A stretch of 64,000 nucleotides of DNA from Pseudomonas_T sp032052615 (GTDB lineage Bacteria; Pseudomonadota; Gammaproteobacteria; Pseudomonadales; Pseudomonadaceae): NCBI GenBank assembly GCA_032052615.1, contig DAMBWF010000013.1:22471-86470 (forward strand). The letters are read 5' to 3'. Under the pieces are notes generated by a model that saw nothing but the letters and a program-made list of their open reading frames with translations, did no database searches and was not told the origin of the DNA. A program made the position numbers and the translations under genes. Positions within the stretch are counted from its first letter, which is position 1; each line of letters begins with the position of its first letter. Below are positions 16,665 through 23,581 of this stretch, piece by piece.

Positions 16665-17410
16665 GCGACCGGCATTTCGACGAACTGGCGGCCCGCTTCG
16701 CCGAGAAGATCTACGGGGGCGCCAAGGGCGCGATCCGCCTGGCGGTGCTCCAGGCGGACCTGGACGAGGCGTTGCCCGGGGGGCCGCTGGAGGTGCTGGA
16801 CATCGGCGCCGGCCTCGGCCATATGAGCCTCTGGCTGGCCGAGCGCGGCCATCGGGTGACCCTGGCCGAACCGGCCGCGCCCATGCTCGACGGCGCCCGC
16901 CAGCGCTTCGCCGAGGCCGGGTGCGAGGCGACCTTCCTGCAGGCGCCCTGGCAGGACTTGACCGCGCGCCTGGAGCGCCGCTACGACCTGGTGCTGTGCC
17001 ACGCGGTGCTGGAATGGCTGGCCGAGCCCCTGGCGATCCTGCCGGTGCTGCATGACCTGGTCGCCGACGACGGCTGGCTGTCCCTGGCCTTCTATAACAA
17101 GGACGCGCTGATCTACCGCAACCTGCTCAAGGGCCATTTCCGCAAGCTGCGCCGGGAACACTTCGCCGGCGAGGGGCGGAGCCTGACGCCCCAGCAGCCT
17201 CTGGACCCGCGCATGCTGGCGGAGCAACTCGCCCCCCGCTGGCGGGTCGAAAGCCGCAGCGGCGTACGGGTCTTCCACGACTACATGCCGGTGGAGTTCC
17301 AGGCCAAGGCGGAGCCGGCCGCGCTGGTCGAGATGGAGCTGGCCCACCGTCGCCACCCGGCCTTCGCCGGCCTCGGCCGCTACCTGCACTGGATCTGTCG
17401 CCCGCGCTGA
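16661..17410 (+). CDS. cmoM: tRNA 5-carboxymethoxyuridine methyltransferase CmoM (SmtA)
   Basis: A 249-residue class I SAM-dependent methyltransferase. The SAM motif VLDIGAGLGHMSLWLAERGH is near residues 45-64 and HAVLEWLAEP near 110-119. The C-terminal stretch VRVFHDYMP and LGRYLHWICR is characteristic of CmoM, which methylates cmo5U34 to mcmo5U in tRNAs reading NYN codons. The ATG at 16661 overlaps the mazG-like stop; longer frames upstream run through that gene and are rejected. It is followed after 12 bp by a lipoprotein gene on the same strand. Confidence 0.9.
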   Translation: MSDRHFDELAARFAEKIYGGAKGAIRLAVLQADLDEALPGGPLEVLDIGAGLGHMSLWLAERGHRVTLAEPAAPMLDGARQRFAEAGCEATFLQAPWQDLTARLERRYDLVLCHAVLEWLAEPLAILPVLHDLVADDGWLSLAFYNKDALIYRNLLKGHFRKLRREHFAGEGRSLTPQQPLDPRMLAEQLAPRWRVESRSGVRVFHDYMPVEFQAKAEPAALVEMELAHRRHPAFAGLGRYLHWICRPR

Positions 17411-17422
17411 CGGAGGGCTGCG

Positions 17423-18040
17423 ATGAAACGATGCGTCCCGCTCCTGCTGAGCCTGGCCCTGGCCGCCTGCCAGAGCCCCAACCCCTACGTCGCCGACTCG
17501 CGGCCGTTGCCGCCGGCGCCACCCCAGGCCGCCGCCACCTTCGACCGCAGCGCCTATCCCGCCGCCCCCCGGGACTACGGGCGTTACCGCAGCTGGGCCT
17601 GGCGCGACGGCCGGCTGCCCGCCGGCACCCCCGCCGCCAGCGGCGAGACCCTGGCCGAGACGGTAGCCGCCAGGCTCGATCAGCAAGGCCTGCGCCCGGC
17701 CCGCAACGGCGCGCCCGGCGACCTGCTGGTGAGCGCCGAGGCGCGTCAGGAACAGCGGCTTCGCCAGGTGACGGATTACGACGACGGCTACTATGGCGAT
17801 GGCTACTACGGTCGCGGCGGCTATTACCGGGATCGCTACGGCGCCTGGGGCGGCGCGCCGGTGGTGCGCACTTACCGCGAGGAGGTGACGGTGGTGCGGA
17901 TCGACTTCTACGACGGCCACGACGGCCAACGGGTGTGGAGCGGCACCGGAGAAAGCCGGGAGGGCGGCGACTCGGCGCAATGGGCCAAGGCCCTGCGCTC
18001 GGCGGTGAAGGACGCGCTGGCGGACTACCCACCACGCTGA
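17423..18040 (+). CDS. DUF4136 lipoprotein
   Basis: A 205-residue exported lipoprotein: MKRCVPLLLSLALAAC gives a short signal peptide with lipidated Cys16. The mature part has a DUF4136 domain, seen in RDYGRYRSWAWRDG near the start, a Gly/Tyr-rich loop (DDGYYGDGYYGRGGYYRDRYG) and the closing VRIDFYDGHDGQRVWSGTGES. Members are probably periplasmic-facing outer-membrane lipoproteins of unknown function. GGAGGG precedes the ATG. A paralogue lies at 27811-28380. The TGA stop abuts the stop of the next gene on the opposite strand (TGA|TCA), leaving no gap. Confidence 0.85.
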   Translation: MKRCVPLLLSLALAACQSPNPYVADSRPLPPAPPQAAATFDRSAYPAAPRDYGRYRSWAWRDGRLPAGTPAASGETLAETVAARLDQQGLRPARNGAPGDLLVSAEARQEQRLRQVTDYDDGYYGDGYYGRGGYYRDRYGAWGGAPVVRTYREEVTVVRIDFYDGHDGQRVWSGTGESREGGDSAQWAKALRSAVKDALADYPPR

Positions 18041-18697
18041 TCAGTCGTCCAACTGGATGATGCCCTCGCGCACGGCGAACAGCGCCAGCCCGGCGACGTC
18101 GTGGATCTTCAGCCGGTGCATGATCTGCGCGCGATGGGTTTCCACGGTCTTCACGCTCAAACCCAGGCCGTTGGCGATGGAACGGGTGGACTCGCCCCGG
18201 GCGATCAACCGCAGGATTTCCACCTGGCGCGCCGTGAGCAACTGGCTGGCGTCGCTGCTCATGTCGGCCGGGGCGTGCTGCACCGCCAGCTCGATCACCG
18301 GCTGGACGATCGCCGAGCTCAGGTAACGGTCGCCACGGCGCATGGCCTCCAGGGCGAGGCGCAACTCGATGATCGCGCTGTCCTTGAGCAGATAGCCATG
18401 GGCGCCCTGCTGCAGGGCCTTGAGCACCATATCCGGGCCGGTGTGCATCGACAGCATCAGCACCTTGCTGGAGGGCGAGCGACTGGCCAGCTCGTGCAGC
18501 GCCTCGATGCCGCCGACCCGCTTCATGGAGATGTCCAGCAACACGATGTCCGGCTGCAGCGCATCGGCGAGGTCGATGGCTTCGCCGCCGTCCTCCGCCT
18601 CGCCCACCACTTCATATCCATTGAGGTCTTCGATCAGGGCGCGGATACCCGCGCGGATCAGGGCATGGTCATCTGCCAGCAGGATTCGACAAGTCAT
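18041..18697 (-). CDS. NarL/FixJ-family response regulator (orphan)
   Basis: A 218-residue regulator. The receiver domain has acidic pair Asp-Asp in LLADDHALIRAG, phospho-Asp in IVLLDISM and Lys in YLLKDSA. The C-terminal LuxR-type helix-turn-helix is LTARQVEILRLIARGESTRS with VKTVETHRAQIMHRL. The ATG at 18697 starts the receiver exactly; a start at 18766 would add 23 residues and has GAGA upstream, so it cannot be excluded. No sensor kinase is adjacent, so its signal is unknown. It resembles Pseudomonas regulators of the RocA/ErbR group only at family level. Confidence 0.87.
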   Translation of the reverse strand: MTCRILLADDHALIRAGIRALIEDLNGYEVVGEAEDGGEAIDLADALQPDIVLLDISMKRVGGIEALHELASRSPSSKVLMLSMHTGPDMVLKALQQGAHGYLLKDSAIIELRLALEAMRRGDRYLSSAIVQPVIELAVQHAPADMSSDASQLLTARQVEILRLIARGESTRSIANGLGLSVKTVETHRAQIMHRLKIHDVAGLALFAVREGIIQLDD

Positions 18698-19006
18698 AAG
18701 CGGCGGTCCGGTTAGCGACGCGAACGGAATCGGCGCGGGCGTTGCCCGTCGAACCGCTGCGTCCATTTATTTTTCTCATTGACTGGCAAAAAGCCATGAC
18801 TGCCGATGGAGTGCGATGAACGGCTCATGACATGAACACGCATGCGGACGTCCTCATGACGGTGTCGACTCACGGGAGCCATGGCTTAGACGAACGAAGC
18901 GCCTGGCGCGCAGGCATCGCGACGCCGCGCCGGAGGCGAGGTCCGCGCGGCGTTTTAAACAGGGTAGGCGAATTTTAGCGGTCGACCCGGAGGCCGCGAC
19001 GGACGT
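18698..19006. other. Gene-free stretch between cheB and the LuxR-type regulator
   Basis: About 309 bp downstream of cheB and upstream of the orphan regulator, both on the minus strand. The part at 18765-18800 is AT-rich (tttatttttctcattgac) and is the likely promoter/leader zone for the regulator. No coding frame, RNA gene or clear intrinsic terminator for the che operon was recognised. Confidence 0.45.
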
Positions 19007-20095
19007 TCAGCGCGACGTTCCGCCGCGACGGGGGTCGGCCCCCTGGCGCCCGTAGAGCTGGATCAGCCGGGGGAAGGCGGACAGCGGTTCCACCGCTTCG
19101 GCGGCCCCCATGCGCAACGCCTCCTTGGGCATGCCGAACACCACGCAACTGGCCTCGTCCTGGGCCACCGTGCGGGCACCGGCCTCGCGCATGCTGAGCA
19201 GTCCCCGGGCGCCGTCGTCGCCCATGCCGGTCATGATCATGCCCATGGCGTTCTGCCCGGCGTGCTTGGCCACCGAGCGGAACAACACGTCCACCGAGGG
19301 CTTGTGGCGGTTCACCGGTGGCCCGTCGAGCACCTCGACGAAGTATTGGGCACCGCTGCGCTTGAGCTGCATGTGCTTGCCGCCCGGCGCCACCAAGGCC
19401 AGACCGGAACGCACCCGGTCCATGTGGCAGGCCTCGCGCACCTCGATCTGGCACAGGCTGTCCAGGCGCTGGGAGAAGGCGGCGGTGAATTTCTCCGGCA
19501 TGTGCTGGACGATGACGATGCCCGGACAGTCCCGCTGCAACTGGCGCAGGACGAATTCCAGGGCCTGGGTACCACCGGTGGACGTGCCGAGGGCGACCAC
19601 CTGGTCGGTGGTGGAGAACACCTCGCCCACCGGATGGGCCGCCGCAGGGGCGGGCGACGCGGCCGGTGCGGGTGGCGCGGCGCGGGCGAAGGTCTGGGGG
19701 TGGGCGCGGGCCGCCTGCTCGACCTGCTTGATCAGTTCGCCGGACATCTGCTGCAGGCTTTCCTTGAGCCCCAGCTTGGCCTTGGTGAACACGCCGACGG
19801 CACCGGCGGACAACGCATCCAGGGTGATGGCGGCGCCCGCCTCGGTGAGGGTCGAGCAGATGATCGCCGGCGTGGGCCGTTCGGCCATGATCTTGCGCAG
19901 GAAGGTAATGCCGTCCATGCGCGGCATCTCCACGTCCAGGATCAGCACGTCCGGCCAGTCGTGGCGCATCTTCTCCAGGGCGAACAGGGGATCGGCCGCC
20001 TGGCCGATCACCCGGATGCCGGGGTGGTTATCGAGACAACTGGTCAGCACCTGCCGCACCAGCGCGGAATCGTCGACGATGAAGACCTTGATCAC
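19007..20095 (-). CDS. cheB: Chemotaxis protein-glutamate methylesterase/deamidase CheB
   Basis: A 362-residue CheB. The receiver domain begins VIKVFIVDDSALVRQVL with phospho-Asp in LILDVEMPRMDG. A Pro/Ala-rich linker (about 145-165) joins it to the methylesterase domain with the Ser-His-Asp triad in LGTSTGGTQAL, VQHMP and MTGMGDDGARGL. It removes methyl groups from chemoreceptors in response to CheA phosphorylation. The start is a GTG at 20095 preceded by GGAG at 6 nt and overlapping the cheD stop (GTGA). An upstream ATG (20146) would put a non-homologous 17-residue tail inside cheD and is rejected. It is the last gene of the nine-gene che operon. Confidence 0.94.
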   Translation of the reverse strand: MIKVFIVDDSALVRQVLTSCLDNHPGIRVIGQAADPLFALEKMRHDWPDVLILDVEMPRMDGITFLRKIMAERPTPAIICSTLTEAGAAITLDALSAGAVGVFTKAKLGLKESLQQMSGELIKQVEQAARAHPQTFARAAPPAPAASPAPAAAHPVGEVFSTTDQVVALGTSTGGTQALEFVLRQLQRDCPGIVIVQHMPEKFTAAFSQRLDSLCQIEVREACHMDRVRSGLALVAPGGKHMQLKRSGAQYFVEVLDGPPVNRHKPSVDVLFRSVAKHAGQNAMGMIMTGMGDDGARGLLSMREAGARTVAQDEASCVVFGMPKEALRMGAAEAVEPLSAFPRLIQLYGRQGADPRRGGTSR

Positions 20096-20580
20096 GTATT
20101 TCTCCCTGCTGCGAAAGTGGAGGACTTCCAGCCCAGGCGCTGGCACACCACCCGCCCGGTGCCGCCATCCATGTTCAGACGCCGATAATCGCTGCCGTCC
20201 ACGTCGGTCTCATCGGGCGTCCAGGCCAGGATCTCGAACTGCTCCCGGGCGAACTTGATGTTCTGCTGGCCGACACGGCTGGTCGGCCGGTCCTGGGCCA
20301 GCAGGCTGCCGCCGCCATAGATGCCCTTGCGGTACTCGGCCGGATGGGTGCCATGCATCGCCATGTCCCGCAACAAGCGGTGGAACACTCCGACGCCGTA
20401 GTGGGTGTCGTAGACCCGCTCGCCCTGGGGGTCCCGGGGCAGCAGGAAATGGGTCATGGCCATCAGCCGCTTGCCCGGGTGCCAAAGGGTGATGGAAACG
20501 CAGGACCCCAGCAGGGTCCCGACGCTCCCGGCGTGTCGGCCGAAGAAATACTCGCCTGGACGCAGGAACCGCTTGCTCAT
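20092..20580 (-). CDS. cheD: Chemoreceptor glutamine deamidase CheD
   Basis: A 162-residue CheD. The catalytic Cys lies in GTLLGSCVSITLWHP and the His in MAMTHFLLPRD; Thr/Gly motifs continue in YGVGVFHRLL and KGIYGGGSLL. It deamidates Gln residues in receptor signalling helices. Its ATG overlaps the cheR stop (ATGA) and its stop overlaps the cheB start, so cheR-cheD-cheB are translationally coupled. The presence of CheD marks an alternative che system distinct from the E. coli-like flagellar one. Confidence 0.93.
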   Translation of the reverse strand: MSKRFLRPGEYFFGRHAGSVGTLLGSCVSITLWHPGKRLMAMTHFLLPRDPQGERVYDTHYGVGVFHRLLRDMAMHGTHPAEYRKGIYGGGSLLAQDRPTSRVGQQNIKFAREQFEILAWTPDETDVDGSDYRRLNMDGGTGRVVCQRLGWKSSTFAAGRNT

Positions 20581-21392
20581 ACGCGCCGGTACACGGAAGG
20601 CTGCACGCTGCGAACCGGCAAGTCGAGGCCATGGAGGCTTTCCGCGTGGCCGATGAACAAAAGTCCGTCGTCCCGCAGGCGCTGAATCAGCCGGCCGACG
20701 ATGGCGCATTTTTCCTTCGCCTCGAAATAGATCAGCACGTTGCGCAGGAAGATCGCGTCGAAGGGCCCCAATTGCTCGGGGAGCGGGTGGGTCAGGTTGA
20801 GTTCGCGGAAGGTCACCCGCTCCCGCAGCTTGGCCGCCACCCGGAAGCTGCCTTCCTGCTCGCCGATGCCTTTCAGGCAGTGGCGATGCAGCCAACCCGG
20901 CGGGAAGTGCTGGGCCTGGGACAGGTCGTAGATGCCGGCGGCGGCCTTTTCCAGCATGCGCTGGCTGAGGTCGCTGGCGAGGATCGACCAGTCGTTGCCG
21001 GCGACGTTCTCGGCCGCCACCATGGCCAGGGTGTAGGGTTCCTCGCCGGAGGAACAGGCCGCGCTCCACAGGCGCAACGGGCCGCGCCGCGAGGCCAGCC
21101 AGGGGCCGAGGAACTGAAAGTGCTTCGGCTCGCGAAAGAAGTAGGTCTCGTTGGTCGTGAGCAGGTCGATGACCAGGCGCCGCTCGCTCTTATAAGCGTC
21201 GCTGGCCAGCAGGTCGAGGTAGTCGCCGTAGCTGCTCAAGCTGAAATGGCGCAGGCGTTTCATCAGCCGGCCAGCCACCAGGGAACGCTTGTGGTCGGCC
21301 ATGCGGATTCCCGACACCTCCGCCATCAGGTGTTGCAGGCGCTGGAACTCCCGATCGCCCAGCGGCGGCATCTGCATCCCTGGCGCGCTCAT
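20577..21392 (-). CDS. cheR: Chemotaxis protein methyltransferase CheR
   Basis: A 271-residue SAM-dependent methyltransferase that adds methyl groups to receptor glutamates. The N-terminal helical domain (REFQRLQHLMAEVSGIRM) precedes the catalytic domain with LTTNETYFFREPKHF, the SAM motif WSAACSSGEEPYTLAM and IFLRNVLIYF. AAGGAG precedes the ATG at 21392. The start lies next to the cheW stop. The beta-subdomain that binds receptor pentapeptides is present in the later part of the sequence, which fits the aromatic motif near the end of the operon's own receptor. Confidence 0.94.
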   Translation of the reverse strand: MSAPGMQMPPLGDREFQRLQHLMAEVSGIRMADHKRSLVAGRLMKRLRHFSLSSYGDYLDLLASDAYKSERRLVIDLLTTNETYFFREPKHFQFLGPWLASRRGPLRLWSAACSSGEEPYTLAMVAAENVAGNDWSILASDLSQRMLEKAAAGIYDLSQAQHFPPGWLHRHCLKGIGEQEGSFRVAAKLRERVTFRELNLTHPLPEQLGPFDAIFLRNVLIYFEAKEKCAIVGRLIQRLRDDGLLFIGHAESLHGLDLPVRSVQPSVYRRV

Positions 21393-21393
21393 G

Positions 21394-21915
21394 TCAGGCT
21401 CCTTGGGCGGCGGCCAGGCTGAGCTGGCGAATATCCTCCAGCGACAGCACCCGACGCATGTCGAGGATGATGGTAAACCCTTGCCCGCGGCGCGCCATGC
21501 CGAGGATGAAGTCGGTGCGGATGCCCGCGCCGAAGGGCGGCGGCGGCTCCACTTCACCCGGCTCGATGTCCAGCACCGCGTCCACCGCGTCCACCACCAG
21601 GCCGATGCGCTGGGACTGGTCGTCCAGGGTCAGTTCGATAATGACGATGCAGGTGCGCTTGCTCGGCACCGTCAGCTCGAAGCCGAAGCGCGCGGCGAGG
21701 TCGAGGACCGGCACCACATTGCCGCGCAGATTGATCACCCCGTGGATGAACACCGGCATCATCGGCACCGTGGTAATCTCGCCGTACTCGATGATTTCTC
21801 GAACCAAGTCGATAGGCAGCGCGTAACGGGCCTGCCGGACCCGGAAGGACAGGTGCTGCACGCTGTGCCCGTCGCGGGACGGCGGAGCGCCGGAAGGCTG
21901 GAGTGCGTTGCTCAT
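21394..21915 (-). CDS. cheW: Chemotaxis coupling protein CheW
   Basis: A 173-residue adaptor linking receptors to CheA. The SH3-like CheW fold is visible in YALPIDLVREIIEYGEITTV, FIHGVINLRGNVVPVLDLAARFG and GLVVDAVDAVLDI. It lies between the receptor gene (10-bp gap) and cheR. GAGGG precedes the ATG. The N-terminal 20 residues are a short non-conserved extension. Confidence 0.93.
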   Translation of the reverse strand: MSNALQPSGAPPSRDGHSVQHLSFRVRQARYALPIDLVREIIEYGEITTVPMMPVFIHGVINLRGNVVPVLDLAARFGFELTVPSKRTCIVIIELTLDDQSQRIGLVVDAVDAVLDIEPGEVEPPPPFGAGIRTDFILGMARRGQGFTIILDMRRVLSLEDIRQLSLAAAQGA

Positions 21916-21925
21916 CGCGGCGCCC

Positions 21926-23569
21926 TCACGAGAAGCGGACGAACTGGCCGTCGTCGGTCAGCGAGTCGTGCTGCGGACGGGACGGCCGTGGCGGCTCCAC
22001 GTAGCCCCCGCCGGTGCGCCCGCGCAGCGGCGGACGCGGCGCGGAGGCGGACGCGCCGTCGAAGCGGAAGAAGCCGATCATTTCCTGCAACTGCCCGGCC
22101 TGGGCGTTCATCTCCTCGGCGGTGGCGGCCAGCTCCTCGGAAGCCGAGGCGTTCTGCTGGGTGATCTGGTTCATCTGGCTCATGGCGATGTTGATCTGCG
22201 CGGCGGCGCTGCTCTGCTCCTGGGACGCGGCGGTGATCTCCTGCACCAGATCCGAGGTGCGCTGGATGTTCGGCACGATCTCGTCAAGCAGGCGCCCCGC
22301 CTGCTCGGCCAGTTGCACGCTGCTGGCGGCGACCTGGCCGATCTCCTGAGCCGCGACCTGGCTGCGCTCGGCCAGTTTGCGCACCTCGGCGGCCACCACC
22401 GCGAAGCCCTTGCCGTGGTCGCCGGCGCGGGCCGCCTCGATGGCGGCGTTTAGGGCCAGCAGGTTGGTCTGGTAGGCAATGTCGTCGATGATGCCGATCT
22501 TGTCGGCGATCTGCTTCATCGCGCTCACGGTATCGCTCACCGCGCCGCCGCCCTGCACCGCGTCGTTGGCCGCCTTGCCGGCGATGCCGTCGGTGATCTT
22601 GGCGCTCTCGGTGTTCTGGGCGATGGAGGCAGTCATCTGTTCCACCGAGGCGGTGGTTTCCTCCACGCTGGCGGCCTGCTGGCTGGCGGCCTGGCTGAGG
22701 GACTGGGAGGTGGCACTGACCTGCTCGGAGGCCGACGACAGTGCTTCCGCCGAGCTGCGTACGTCGCCCATGATGGTACGCAGGCGCTCGATCAGGTTCT
22801 TCATGGAAGCCAGCAGTCGCCCGGTCTCGTCCTTCGAGCGGACCGCCAGTTCGACGCCCAGGTCGCCGGCGGCCAACTGGTCGGCGGCCTTCATCGCTTC
22901 GGTCAGCGGCTTGCTGATGGTCCGGGTGATGAGCATGCCAATGCCGACCCCCAGTAGCGCGGCCAACAGGATCAGCACGATCATCTGGGTCCGCGAACTC
23001 AGGTAGATATCGGTGATGGCGTCATTGGCGTCCTTGGCCCGCTTCTGCTTGAAAGCCACCACTTCGCTCATGATGCTGTCGACATTACCTCCGCTTCTGG
23101 TCAACTGCGGCAGCATTTGGCTGAACTCACTGGCCGGTTGCAGCGCGCCGGATTGGATGTGGAGTTGCAGGAGTCGCTGCACCTCGGCCTCGTATTCCTT
23201 CAGCGGCGCCTCGATGCGCGCGATCATCGCCTTGCCCTCGTCGCTGACGAAAGCCGGACGAGCCTTTTCGATCAGCGCGCGGGTATCGGCGATGGCCTTG
23301 CGGGTGCTTTCCGCAGCGGCATCGCGATCTTCGACCGAGGCCGCAAGCAGGCTGGTCCGCAGCGAACGACCAATGACGATGAGCTGGATGTTGGCCTGCT
23401 GCAACTCGCTCAGACCTTTCATGTCCTGGTTGTACATCTTGTCGGTCAGGTCGTTGACCGTGCTCAGGTTGACGATGCCGATCACACCGACCGCCACCGT
23501 CAGCGCCACCACGAGCAGGAAGCCCAAGGTCAGCCGGACGCCGATTTTCATGTCGTGAATGAATTGCAT
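21926..23569 (-). CDS. Methyl-accepting chemotaxis protein encoded inside the che operon
   Basis: A 547-residue transmembrane chemoreceptor. Helix 1 spans about residues 12-33, and the ~160-residue periplasmic domain is a four-helix bundle (4HB_MCP). Helix 2 is about 195-215, followed by HAMP and the coiled-coil signalling domain with the hairpin tip DDIAYQTNLLALNAAIEAAR. The C-terminal tail is Pro/Arg-rich and ends GQFVRFS. QFVRF fits the x-[aromatic]-x-x-[aromatic] CheR/CheB tethering pentapeptide, one residue from the end. GGAG precedes the ATG. The ligand is unknown; operon membership makes it the main input to this che system. Confidence 0.92.
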   Translation of the reverse strand: MQFIHDMKIGVRLTLGFLLVVALTVAVGVIGIVNLSTVNDLTDKMYNQDMKGLSELQQANIQLIVIGRSLRTSLLAASVEDRDAAAESTRKAIADTRALIEKARPAFVSDEGKAMIARIEAPLKEYEAEVQRLLQLHIQSGALQPASEFSQMLPQLTRSGGNVDSIMSEVVAFKQKRAKDANDAITDIYLSSRTQMIVLILLAALLGVGIGMLITRTISKPLTEAMKAADQLAAGDLGVELAVRSKDETGRLLASMKNLIERLRTIMGDVRSSAEALSSASEQVSATSQSLSQAASQQAASVEETTASVEQMTASIAQNTESAKITDGIAGKAANDAVQGGGAVSDTVSAMKQIADKIGIIDDIAYQTNLLALNAAIEAARAGDHGKGFAVVAAEVRKLAERSQVAAQEIGQVAASSVQLAEQAGRLLDEIVPNIQRTSDLVQEITAASQEQSSAAAQINIAMSQMNQITQQNASASEELAATAEEMNAQAGQLQEMIGFFRFDGASASAPRPPLRGRTGGGYVEPPRPSRPQHDSLTDDGQFVRFS

Positions 23570-23581
23570 GGGGGTTTCTCC

